Assembly (NCBI GenBank): GCA_913058255.1
Contig: CAJXQU010000020.1
Location: forward strand, 1 to 35,185
Length of the DNA stretch: 35,185 nt
Reading direction: 5' to 3'
Source of the DNA: an uncultured Pseudomonadota bacterium
GTDB lineage: Bacteria; Pseudomonadota; Gammaproteobacteria; CAJXQU01
Positions 16,484 to 23,675 of the stretch are shown here, one piece after another. Made by a program: the position numbers and the translations under genes. Numbering within the stretch: position 1 is the first letter of the stretch; each line of letters begins with the position of its first letter. Under the pieces are notes generated by a model. That model ran no database searches and was not told the origin of the DNA. It saw only the letters and a list, made by a program, of their open reading frames with translations.

Positions 16484-16630
16484 ATGTACGCACCGAAACC
16501 CGCAATTTGTGGGAATGGCCACGCAGCCATGCAAAGAACACAAACAGCTGTCATACATTCACTGACGGGTAAAAAAACAACACCGAACAAACAAGTAAAA
16601 GAAATAAAACAAACGAAAGATAAACGTTAG
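16484..16630 (+). CDS. Small 48-residue protein, unrecognised
   Basis: This short frame was too small for routine ORF calling. It has a near-perfect ribosome binding site (AGGAGG at 16470-16475, about 8 bases before the ATG) and its own hairpin shortly after the stop, so it reads as a genuine stand-alone gene. The N-terminal half (MYAPKPAICGNGHAAMQR) carries one Cys and one His and is moderately hydrophobic. The second half is very rich in Lys, Gln and Thr (KKTTPNKQVKEIKQTKDKR) and should be unfolded and strongly basic. There is no signal peptide. I do not recognise the family; a nucleic-acid or membrane-associated role would be speculation. Confidence 0.62.
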   Translation: MYAPKPAICGNGHAAMQRTQTAVIHSLTGKKTTPNKQVKEIKQTKDKR

Positions 16631-16650
16631 AAAACAAAAAACCTCCCTTT

Positions 16651-16680
16651 TTAAGGTGCTTCTTAAATGAAGCACCTTAA
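16651..16680 (+). terminator. Hairpin after the 48-residue ORF
   Basis: A 12-bp perfect stem (TTAAGGTGCTTC paired with GAAGCACCTTAA) with a 6-base loop lies 20 bases after the stop. CCCTTTATAT follows, so the T run is weak on the plus strand, but a CCCTTT-rich stretch precedes it on the other side. It is probably a terminator for the small ORF. Confidence 0.72.
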
Positions 16681-16784
16681 CCCTTTATATATAGTCCTTC
16701 TGGTTATATTTACAACTCCGTTCTTCACGCGTAATGTTAACGTACATGGCCTCGTCGTTTGAACAAAAACATGAGTAGTTAACA

Positions 16785-17090
16785 ATGAAAACAATAATCC
16801 AACTATTCCTTCTAGCTGTTTCTACCTCCTGTATTTTTCCTTCTTACGCTGAAACGAATACAAAACAAATAGAAGCACTCGTATTCAACTGCTATACCTG
16901 CCATGGAACAGATGGAAAAAGTCCCGGTGAAATTCCCAAGCTAACAGGCCTTTCTTCAAAAAAAATTGAAGAAAAACTACACTTGTTTCGTTTAGACCAA
17001 TCACAAGCCACCATCATGAATCGTATCGCAAAGGGTTATACTAAAGAAGAGATAAAGGCGATCGCAGACTATCTGGCAAGCTTAAAATGA
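16785..17090 (+). CDS. Periplasmic c-type cytochrome, FccA-like
   Basis: This is a small class I cytochrome of 101 residues with a signal peptide (about 1-22, ending SYA). The heme motif CYTCH is at residues 36-40, and M78 in ATIMNR is the likely sixth ligand. It resembles the single-heme cytochrome subunit of flavocytochrome c sulfide dehydrogenase. Its stop overlaps the next gene's start (ATGA), so the flavoprotein is translationally coupled. The pair should transfer electrons from sulfide to the respiratory chain. The hydrophobic signal peptide directs Sec export, which differs from the partner's apparent Tat signal. Confidence 0.88.
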   Translation: MKTIIQLFLLAVSTSCIFPSYAETNTKQIEALVFNCYTCHGTDGKSPGEIPKLTGLSSKKIEEKLHLFRLDQSQATIMNRIAKGYTKEEIKAIADYLASLK

Positions 17091-18391
17091 CGGATAAAAA
17101 CATTCAAAAAACACGTAGGAAATTTATTAAAAAATTCGGCGCAGCGGGCGTCCTTTCTCTAATAGGCTTGCCCATTGTTTATAAGATGTCGAAGCGGAAC
17201 AACATACATTCTCACGTCGTGATCATCGGCGCTGGTTTTGGTGGCGCGACCTGCGCTAAATATTTACGCAAGCTTGATCAAGGCATCAAAGTAACTCTGA
17301 TCGATACTAATCCAATTTATCTATCCTGTCCTTTTAGCAATACTGTGCTTGCCGGAATTCACGAACTAAATGATCTGACCTTTAGTTATGATGCCCTACA
17401 AGACAAGTACGATATTAATTTTATCCACGATACGATCACGACAATTGATCACGATAAAAATAATGTACGTCTCTCTGATGGAACCACACTCAACTATGAT
17501 CGACTCGTTGTTTCACCAGGCGTCGCCTTCACTTGGAATAGCCCTGAAGGCTATGATGAAGTCGCCAGCCAGATTATGCCGCATGCATGGAAAGCAGGAG
17601 CACAAACTCGCTTATTAAAAGATCAATTAAATGCGATGGAAGATGGCGGTGTTGTCGCCATTGCTCCTCCACCGAAACCTTTTCGCTGTCCTCCCGGCCC
17701 TTATGAACGCGCAGGAATGATCGCCAGCTACTTAAAAACACATAAACCAAAATCAAAAATCTTGATTCTTGATAGTAATGAGAAATTCTCAAAGCAAGCT
17801 TTATTTATGCAAGGTTGGGAAGCCCGTTACCCAGGAATGATCGAATGGATTCCCGTCACCGAAGGTGGATCCGTACAACGCGTCGATACAAAAAACATGA
17901 CCTTATTTACTGACCTCGATGAACATAAGGTAGATGTTGCCAATGTTATCCCTGCTCAAACAGCCGGAAAAATTGTATTAGAAAATGATTTAACCAACGC
18001 CAGCGGCTGGTGTCCGATAAACCAAAAAACGTTTGAATCTTCCTTGATCAGAAACGTACATATCCTCGGCGATGCAGCACTCGCAGGCTCCATGCCGAAA
18101 TCAGCCTCAGCCGCCAACAGCCAAGCTAAGATCTGCGCATTAGCGATCACCGCACTCCTACAAGGCGACGAAGCCACAAACCCATCATTCCACAACACCT
18201 GCTACAGCCTAGTCGATGCTGACTACGGCATCTCGGTTAGTGCCATCTATGAATTAAAAGAAAAGAAAATTCAAAAAGTGAAAGGTTCAGGAGGTGTCAG
18301 TCCGTTAGAAGTCAGTGATAACTTCCGCGCTGATGAGGCGAAATACGCTCAGGGCTGGTTTGATAGTATTACTATGGATACCTTTGGATAA
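17087..18391 (+). CDS. FCSD-like FAD-dependent sulfide dehydrogenase
   Basis: This 434-residue flavoprotein resembles the FccB subunit of flavocytochrome c sulfide dehydrogenase. The N-terminus holds a Tat-like motif (TRRKFIK at residues 9-15) before a hydrophobic segment, so export of folded FAD protein is likely. The FAD-binding GAGFGG lies at 48-53, and the two redox cysteines expected for the family are present: C201 in RCPPGPYERA and C309 in SGWCPIN. The C-terminus has the FCSD-type flavin-binding region. It overlaps the cytochrome gene by 4 bases. It probably oxidises sulfide to sulfur or polysulfide in the periplasm. Related SoxF proteins are an alternative name. Confidence 0.9.
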   Translation: MTDKNIQKTRRKFIKKFGAAGVLSLIGLPIVYKMSKRNNIHSHVVIIGAGFGGATCAKYLRKLDQGIKVTLIDTNPIYLSCPFSNTVLAGIHELNDLTFSYDALQDKYDINFIHDTITTIDHDKNNVRLSDGTTLNYDRLVVSPGVAFTWNSPEGYDEVASQIMPHAWKAGAQTRLLKDQLNAMEDGGVVAIAPPPKPFRCPPGPYERAGMIASYLKTHKPKSKILILDSNEKFSKQALFMQGWEARYPGMIEWIPVTEGGSVQRVDTKNMTLFTDLDEHKVDVANVIPAQTAGKIVLENDLTNASGWCPINQKTFESSLIRNVHILGDAALAGSMPKSASAANSQAKICALAITALLQGDEATNPSFHNTCYSLVDADYGISVSAIYELKEKKIQKVKGSGGVSPLEVSDNFRADEAKYAQGWFDSITMDTFG

Positions 18392-18435
18392 GTTCAGTTT
18401 AAACAAAAAAAACAACTAAAGAATGGAAGTATTTT

Positions 18436-18672
18436 ATGGGCTCAGAAGTTGAGAAAGAAAAAGCAGAACTTGCTACCTTTAAATTATTTGCAAAACATTC
18501 ACAACTTAAAATCATTGAAAGCTCTATTGAAAATAGAAAACATCCCGAAAACTATTGGAAGAATATTGTAGACAATGTAAAAGGTGAGTTTAAAAAGTCT
18601 TCTTTTCAGAAATTATGGTTTTTTGACTCTGTAAATGAAAAGATCCTTTTTGAGGCAAGTAAACCTAAATAG
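18436..18672 (+). CDS. Small unrecognised protein
   Basis: This 78-residue frame starts with ATG 18436 and has GGAAG about 6 bases upstream. It is rich in Lys and Glu, has no signal peptide or membrane segment and no motif I recognise; WKNIVDNVKGEFKKSSFQKLWFFDS is the most structured-looking part. It ends 4 bases before ychJ. The codon usage is A/T-heavy but not unlike the neighbours. It may be a real lineage-specific gene; a fragment of a longer gene is also possible. Confidence 0.5.
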   Translation: MGSEVEKEKAELATFKLFAKHSQLKIIESSIENRKHPENYWKNIVDNVKGEFKKSSFQKLWFFDSVNEKILFEASKPK

Positions 18673-18676
18673 TCTC

Positions 18677-19090
18677 ATGAGCGAATTCTTAATAACAAAC
18701 AGCTGTCTTTGCGATAGTAATAAACCCTTTAACCAATGTTGCGAACCTCTTTTAACAGGGAGCAAGGTTGCTAAAACAGCAAAACAATTAATGCGCTCTC
18801 GCTATACTGCCTACGCTCTAGGTGGGCATGGCGAATACTTGATCGCAACTTGGTTACCCGAATCGACCAATGGATTATCTGCGGCTTCACTTTCAGAAAA
18901 GGAGCAGGACTGGCTTAAGTTAGAAATATTAAATAGCCAACAAAAAGGAAACATAGGTCGTGTTGAGTTTAATGCCTATTACAAAGATGAAAATGCGGGC
19001 CTAAATGTCTTACATGAGAAATCCACTTTCCAGCGGATCGGTGGGCGTTGGTATTATGTCAAAGGTGAAGTAGAAACGATTGAAAGATAA
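18677..19090 (+). CDS. ychJ: YchJ family protein (UPF0225)
   Basis: This 137-residue protein begins with a SEC-C-like metal motif (CLCDSNKPFNQCCEPLL, giving a C-x-C-x8-CC pattern) followed by a NTF2-like fold, typified by MRSRYTAYALGGHGEYLIATWLPES. This matches YchJ. A longer frame begins at 18635, but the ATG at 18677 fits the family start and avoids overlap with the previous gene. It likely binds zinc through the cysteine-rich start, as in SecA's C-terminal motif. Its cellular role is not known. Confidence 0.93.
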   Translation: MSEFLITNSCLCDSNKPFNQCCEPLLTGSKVAKTAKQLMRSRYTAYALGGHGEYLIATWLPESTNGLSAASLSEKEQDWLKLEILNSQQKGNIGRVEFNAYYKDENAGLNVLHEKSTFQRIGGRWYYVKGEVETIER

Positions 19091-19332
19091 AAGGAAGAAA
19101 GCATAAATAAACCAACGTCTGGTTCTATGAGGTTAGGCGACCTACTCTTGTTATTTTCTTCATCATTATCTTCATTCGAAATACCGTTACCTATGATTTG
19201 AAAACCTAAGTGTCGCTCATAACATGATTTTTTCTATCCATTGTTGTGTACACAAATTTGCATACTTTAAAGAAACCTCTATTCAAACTACGGTATCATA
19301 GACCTCTTATTAAATTTACTAGGGTTTAAAGT

Positions 19333-19605
19333 TTGCAAGATAAAATTATTATCGTGACGGTGGTTGTGGTAGCGCTCATCGGCCATGCCATGATCTACTT
19401 ATGGGTTAAGTTCAAAGTCGATGAAGCTACAATTTTGAAGTTTCTTAAAGAAGTACCCGAGCGCGGAGCACATAACGCTGAATCGATTTCTGAAAATGTA
19501 CACTTTTCCACTGCTCGTGTTTCTAAAGTCTGCCAGAAAAGCAAAGCCATACAGAGAAATGTTCAAGATAATACTTGGTATTTAATAGCCGATGAAAATA
19601 ATTAA
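19333..19605 (+). CDS. Small membrane protein with a winged-helix-like tail
   Basis: This 90-residue protein has a single N-terminal membrane helix (about 5-25) and a soluble tail whose pattern (ATILKFLKEVPERG, ISENVHFSTARVSKVCQKS, NTWYLI) looks like a winged-helix fold. I do not know the family. The start is TTG with AGGG at 19321-19324 about 8 bases upstream; an internal ATG at about residue 19 would remove most of the membrane helix. It precedes the multi-pass protein by 21 bases, so they probably form one unit. Confidence 0.6.
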   Translation: MQDKIIIVTVVVVALIGHAMIYLWVKFKVDEATILKFLKEVPERGAHNAESISENVHFSTARVSKVCQKSKAIQRNVQDNTWYLIADENN

Positions 19606-19626
19606 GTAAACTTATAGGGATATATT

Positions 19627-20634
19627 ATGTACACAGATGAAGATTTAAACCTTGCCGTAGAAAAAGACATTTTTACCGAGACTTCGGTTCAAGAGTTTCG
19701 CCACTTAGTTTCCTCGTTAAATCATTCGCCTTCTGTTGATGAAGAAAACTTTCGTTTGATTGGTGGTTTCAATGATATTTTCATTGTCATCGCATGTGCG
19801 CTACTGTTGTTTTCCTCTTGGTGGGTTCTTGATTCTATCAGTGACAACGACAGTTTAGGTTTGTTAGTTTTTACTGGGCTATCTTGGTTTTTATCTGAAT
19901 TTTTTGTTCGTCGACGAAAAATGGCTTTGCCCGCGATCATGTTATTACTTGCTTTCATCGGTGGTATTTTTGCGTTGACTTTATCATTGCTACCTTTCAA
20001 AGAAGAAATTTCTGTGATCATTGCCGCGGCAATTTCAACTGTCGCAGCTTATGCGCACTGGTTACGTTTTAAAGTTCCTATTACCATCGCGGCGGGGACG
20101 GCAGCAGCTGTAGTTTTAATTGTTTCATTAACGATGAATTTTTTACCTGATGCAGAAAACTGGCTGTTAGGTATTACCTTTATCTGTGGACTTATTTCCT
20201 TTGCTTTCGCGATGTATTGGGACTCTTCTGATACGAGTAGAACAACACGAAAATCCGATGTGGCTTTTTGGTTACATCTGCTATCAGCACCTTTGATCAT
20301 ACACCCTGTTTTCTTTAGCTTAGGTGTTCTTGACGGTGACGATAGCCTACTCACAACGGCTATTGTCATGGTTTTGTATGTGGTAATGACTCTGATTTCC
20401 ATCGTAATAGACCGACGCGCTTTTATGGTGTCGTCTTTAGCCTATGTGCTTTATGCGCTTTCCAGCCTATTCAAAAACTACGGTGATGTTGGGTATAGCT
20501 TTGCCCTGACTGGTGTTTTTATGGGTGCCGCGCTTTTACTGTTATCAGCCTATTGGCATCCCGTACGGAAACAATTATTAGCTTGCTTACCAGAACGGTT
20601 ACAAACCCTCATGCCCAAAGTTAAGTTGGCTTAA
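19627..20634 (+). CDS. Multi-pass membrane protein, unrecognised
   Basis: This 335-residue protein begins with about 45 soluble residues (TDEDLNLAVEKDIFTETSVQ) and then shows roughly nine to ten hydrophobic helices to the C-terminus, which is basic (KQLLACLPERLQTLMPKVKLA). No transporter motif is evident. The closest pattern I know is the uncharacterised DUF2157/DUF4401-like membrane proteins, but the match is loose. It ends in a clear terminator, so the transcript with the upstream small membrane gene closes here. Confidence 0.75.
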   Translation: MYTDEDLNLAVEKDIFTETSVQEFRHLVSSLNHSPSVDEENFRLIGGFNDIFIVIACALLLFSSWWVLDSISDNDSLGLLVFTGLSWFLSEFFVRRRKMALPAIMLLLAFIGGIFALTLSLLPFKEEISVIIAAAISTVAAYAHWLRFKVPITIAAGTAAAVVLIVSLTMNFLPDAENWLLGITFICGLISFAFAMYWDSSDTSRTTRKSDVAFWLHLLSAPLIIHPVFFSLGVLDGDDSLLTTAIVMVLYVVMTLISIVIDRRAFMVSSLAYVLYALSSLFKNYGDVGYSFALTGVFMGAALLLLSAYWHPVRKQLLACLPERLQTLMPKVKLA

Positions 20635-20658
20635 CACAAGCCCAAGACCTCATGCTGG

Positions 20659-20692
20659 TCGGGTTATGTTGCGTTAACCCGATCTAATTTTT
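20659..20692 (+). terminator. Rho-independent terminator
   Basis: TCGGGTTA and TAACCCGA form a perfect 8-bp stem with an 8-base loop, followed by a run of five T at 20688-20692. It closes the membrane-protein transcript on the plus strand and lies just beyond the cupin gene's 3' end. Confidence 0.8.
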
Positions 20693-20700
20693 CTAAATTA

Positions 20701-21024
20701 TTAATCATAAAAAACCACTAGCCAAATAGTTTCTATTTTTGGATCTGTCCAGTTCACTCGATGACGTTGATGTGCAGAAATAATTATTGATTCGCCTTCC
20801 GCTAGTTTGATTATTTTACCCGATTCGGAAAATTCCAGCTCAGCTTTTCCTTTTAATAATAAAACAAACTCATTTTGATCTTGATCGTACCAGAAGTCTT
20901 TTTCTGAGCTTTGGCCATAAGAAACAATTCGTTCGATGCGGATATTTTCTGTAGAAACTAAAACGTCGATCAGTTCATCAGGAAGTTCCGTGGGAATATT
21001 TTCGAATAGGTTAGCGATTTTCAT
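20701..21024 (-). CDS. Small cupin-domain protein
   Basis: This is a single-cupin protein of 107 residues: KDFWYDQDQNEFVLLLKGKAELEF forms cupin motif 1, with partial metal residues, and HQRHRVNWTDPKIETIWLVVFYD forms motif 2. I chose the ATG at 21024, which overlaps the upstream DUF836 gene by 14 bases, over the longer reading at 21066. The H and E residues could bind a metal; the ligand is unknown. Coupled translation with the upstream glutaredoxin-like gene is likely. Confidence 0.82.
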   Translation of the reverse strand: MKIANLFENIPTELPDELIDVLVSTENIRIERIVSYGQSSEKDFWYDQDQNEFVLLLKGKAELEFSESGKIIKLAEGESIIISAHQRHRVNWTDPKIETIWLVVFYD

Positions 21025-21244
21025 GAATAAATAATTGCAGCATTTCCAGATCAAATGGCCAACCAAGTTCGTTACCTGATTCAGATTTTACAACGGGAAT
21101 TCTGATGCCGTATTTTTCAACTAATTCTTCTGATCCAGCTATGTCGATATGCTCCAGCTCAAACGTATCTATGATCTGCGTAAATAAACTCGCAGCTTGC
21201 TCACACAGGTGACAATCTAGCGTGCTGTATAGCGTAAGTTTCAT
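21011..21244 (-). CDS. Glutaredoxin-like DUF836 protein
   Basis: This 77-residue thioredoxin-fold protein has the redox motif CHLC at residues 11-14 (YSTLDCHLCEQA) and a cis-Pro region (IRIPVV), as in the DUF836 glutaredoxin-like group. The ATG overlaps the stop of an upstream micro-ORF (ATGA), and its own 3' end overlaps the cupin gene. It should act as a cytoplasmic thiol-disulfide protein. Confidence 0.88.
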   Translation of the reverse strand: MKLTLYSTLDCHLCEQAASLFTQIIDTFELEHIDIAGSEELVEKYGIRIPVVKSESGNELGWPFDLEMLQLFIHENR

Positions 21245-21393
21245 TGCTTAGCTTTTCTCTCCGCCGCTTTTTCTGGAGTTGTTTCAGTAGAACCTTCATC
21301 AGGGAAGGCTAAGAAGTCTAGGCCTTTGATTGAAGCAAAAACCACAAACTGTTTTTCTTTAACCATGAAGGTCACTCGAACCCGTGCTTTCAC
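21241..21393 (-). CDS. Overlapping small ORF of 50 residues
   Basis: This small frame starts at a GTG (21391-21393) and ends in TGA that overlaps the DUF836 start as ATGA. It reads VKARVRVTFMVKEKQFVVF, then a SIKGLDFLAFPDEG-like middle and an acidic/basic tail (EKAAERKAKQ). An alternative ATG at 21364-21366 gives 41 residues. No strong ribosome binding site precedes the GTG, but its start overlaps the stop of a preceding 20-residue frame. I do not recognise a family. Overlap with a conserved gene start makes it more than noise, though a frameshifted gene or chance are both possible. Confidence 0.4.
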   Translation of the reverse strand: MKARVRVTFMVKEKQFVVFASIKGLDFLAFPDEGSTETTPEKAAERKAKQ

Positions 21394-21452
21394 ATTCGTA
21401 TTGATTGCTGTGGGGTTAGTGAACTCATCAGATATTGTTTTTGTTGTTTCAT
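21390..21452 (-). CDS. Putative 20-residue leader ORF
   Basis: An ATG at 21450-21452 is preceded by AAGGAAAG at good spacing and gives a 20-residue frame that starts MKQQKQYLMSS and ends in TGA at 21390-21392. The TGA overlaps the GTG of the next frame (GTGA). The good ribosome binding site and the double coupling suggest a leader peptide or the first half of a frameshifted gene. I see no rare-codon run that would mark an attenuator. Confidence 0.35.
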   Translation of the reverse strand: MKQQKQYLMSSLTPQQSIRM

Positions 21453-21530
21453 TACTTTCCTTGATGCCACCGGTTTATGGGATAATGCGCCTCATTAGAA
21501 TCTTAATAGCCACCTTGCAGAGCATTATAC

Positions 21531-22556
21531 GTGAAAACACAAGCTGAAAATTGTCTGATCATTGGCCCATCTTGGGTGGGTGATATGGTCATGGCCCAAA
21601 GCCTGTTTATGGTTTTGAAGCAACGTTATCCTTCAATGAACATCGATGTGCTTGCCCCTAGCTGGAGCGAGCCCTTATTAGATCGCATGCCAGAAGTACG
21701 AGAATCGATCGCTATGCCGATCGGACATGGTAGCTTGCAGTTAAAACTACGTTATCAAATCGGCAAGCAGCTCCGTAATAAAGATTATGATTGGGCTATC
21801 CTGCTGCCTAATTCACTCAAGTCCGCCCTCATTCCATTCTTTGCAAACATTCCTAAACGAACGGGTTTTAAAGGTGAAGTACGGTATGGCTTATTAAACG
21901 ATCTACGCCATCTGGACAAGCAAGCCTTAACCATGACCGTACAACGGTTTATTGCTTTGGGCTTAGATTCGACAGAGAAAGTCCCGACTGATTACCCTAC
22001 GCCAAAACTACTTCTCGACCGAGAAACTATCACTGCGACAACAGAACGTTTTGGCTTGAAAACGGATCAGCGAATCTTAGCACTTTGTCCCGGCGCAGAA
22101 TATGGCCCAGCGAAACGTTGGCCAATCGAGTATTACGCAGAAGTCGCAAAACAAATGATCGCAGAAGGCTGGCAAACGTGGGTATTTGGCTCAGAAAAGG
22201 ATAAGGAAGTGTCTCAGCAGATCTGTGATCTAGCGGGTGACGGCTGCACAAATTTATCCAGCCGAACGACGCTAGCTGAAGCCATTGATCTGTTGTCATT
22301 AGCCGACCATGTTATCTCCAACGATTCTGGTCTTATGCACGTTGCTGCCGCATTAGAGAAACCCTTGATCGCGCTTTATGGTTCATCGGATCCCAACTTC
22401 ACCCCGCCTTTGAATGACCAAGCTAACATACTTTCGCTTGGTCTTGAGTGCAGCCCTTGTTTTGAACGGGAGTGCCCTTTGGAGCATTTAAACTGCTTAC
22501 GAGAAATTGCCCCCACCTCTGTAATTTCTTTGCTAGATAAAGCTAAAAATACATAA
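21531..22556 (+). CDS. waaF: ADP-heptose:LPS heptosyltransferase II
   Basis: This GT9 enzyme adds the second heptose of the LPS inner core. The 341 residues match WaaF, with MVMAQSLFMVLKQRYP at the N-terminus, CPGAEYGPAKRWP, VFGSEKDKEV, and the ADP-heptose-binding loop ISNDSGLMHVAAAL followed by IALYGSSDPNFTPP. The start is GTG 21531, near where a minus-strand TATAAT also lies. It begins the LPS core cluster and is followed 6 bases on by another GT9 gene. Confidence 0.95.
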   Translation: MKTQAENCLIIGPSWVGDMVMAQSLFMVLKQRYPSMNIDVLAPSWSEPLLDRMPEVRESIAMPIGHGSLQLKLRYQIGKQLRNKDYDWAILLPNSLKSALIPFFANIPKRTGFKGEVRYGLLNDLRHLDKQALTMTVQRFIALGLDSTEKVPTDYPTPKLLLDRETITATTERFGLKTDQRILALCPGAEYGPAKRWPIEYYAEVAKQMIAEGWQTWVFGSEKDKEVSQQICDLAGDGCTNLSSRTTLAEAIDLLSLADHVISNDSGLMHVAAALEKPLIALYGSSDPNFTPPLNDQANILSLGLECSPCFERECPLEHLNCLREIAPTSVISLLDKAKNT

Positions 22557-22562
22557 ATATAC

Positions 22563-23675
22563 ATGTCATTTGATCGTACAGAAATGAGCACTAAATATTC
22601 CTCCATACTTGTCATAGCGACTCGTTTGATCGGCGACGTTTTATTAACAACACCTTTAGTTCATTCGCTAAGAAAAGCTTATCCAACAGCACAAATTGAT
22701 ATCCTTGTTTTTGATCACACCGCCGGTGTTTTAGAGGGAAACCCGGATCTCGATACCGTTATAAAAATACCCTCACGACCAACAAAAAAAGAATATTTTT
22801 TGATCATAAAAAATGTATTCCGAAAGTATGATCTGACTGTAAACGTTCAAGGTGGCGATCGCCCCACTATCTATTCTTTGTTTGCAAGTCATAACAAACG
22901 TGTGGGTATTCTGCATTCAGAACGTCGACAAGAGGGCTGGAAACGATGGCTGCTTGATGCGTGGATCCTGTTAGATAATATCAATACCCATACGGTAATC
23001 CAAAACTTAAAGCTCGCCGATTGCTTAGGGCTTGAACGACACTATCAAGTGATTCCGCCGAGCCCAGCTCCATTCGCATACGAAAAATTTATTAAGGATC
23101 AGGCAATTACGATCAAGAAAAATAACGTTATCGTCTTACATCCCGTTCCTCGTTTTCCTTATAAAGGCTGGACATTTGAAGCATGGTCTGAGGTGATCCG
23201 TTATCTCCAAACAACAGAATATCAGATCGTGCTCAGTGGAGGCCCGGGGCAAGAGGAAATTGAGTACTGTCAAAGACTGGCTACAAAGGCTAAATCAGAC
23301 AAGATTATATCGATTGCAGGCTCAACTTCACTCGCCATTCTTGCCGAACTGCTTTCTCAAGCCAAAGCCTATATCGGCCCAGACACTGCCGTAACTCACC
23401 TAGCCGCAGCCAGTAAAACGAAAACCATTGTTTTGCTTGGCCCAAGTAACCCGATGAAGTGGGGAGCTTGGCCTGCAAACTGCGCGCTTGATCAAGGTTC
23501 ACCTTGGCTCAACACGCAGCCTCGTCAAGAAAATGATAATGTTGTGCTCTTACAAGGTGTTGGCGATTGCGTACCTTGTTATGAAGAGGGATGTGATCGG
23601 CACACTCAAAGCTTAAGCAAATGCTTACAAGCTTTTCCTGCAGAGCGGGTTATTGCTGAACTTAAACGTTTGTAA
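22563..23675 (+). CDS. Heptosyltransferase III-like GT9 glycosyltransferase (WaaQ-like)
   Basis: This 370-residue GT9 protein resembles the putative heptosyltransferase III group that adds a branch heptose to the core. Visible features are IATRLIGDVLLTTPLVHSLRKAYP at the start, VLHPVPRFPYKGWTFEAW, IVLSGGPGQEE, and IGPDTAVTHLAAASKTKTIVLLGPSNP. A Cys-rich tail (CVPCYEEGCDRHTQSLSKCL) resembles that of WaaF. The ATG at 22584 is an alternative start with an otherwise identical protein, and neither start has a strong ribosome binding site. It follows waaF by 6 bases, and its 3' end overlaps that of the convergent waaL by 14 bases. Confidence 0.85.
   Translation: MSFDRTEMSTKYSSILVIATRLIGDVLLTTPLVHSLRKAYPTAQIDILVFDHTAGVLEGNPDLDTVIKIPSRPTKKEYFLIIKNVFRKYDLTVNVQGGDRPTIYSLFASHNKRVGILHSERRQEGWKRWLLDAWILLDNINTHTVIQNLKLADCLGLERHYQVIPPSPAPFAYEKFIKDQAITIKKNNVIVLHPVPRFPYKGWTFEAWSEVIRYLQTTEYQIVLSGGPGQEEIEYCQRLATKAKSDKIISIAGSTSLAILAELLSQAKAYIGPDTAVTHLAAASKTKTIVLLGPSNPMKWGAWPANCALDQGSPWLNTQPRQENDNVVLLQGVGDCVPCYEEGCDRHTQSLSKCLQAFPAERVIAELKRL

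Noticed and set aside
19140-19280. Minus-strand stop-to-stop frame in the gap after ychJ that reads YERHLGFQIIGNG
   Set aside because: It has no ATG or good start and no ribosome binding site. A decayed fragment of a glyoxalase-like gene crossed my mind, but the resemblance is too short to report.
21326-21547. 73-residue plus-strand frame with hydrophobic stretches before waaF
   Set aside because: It overlaps the waaF start and runs opposite the more convincing coupled frames; its hydrophobic look is probably composition.
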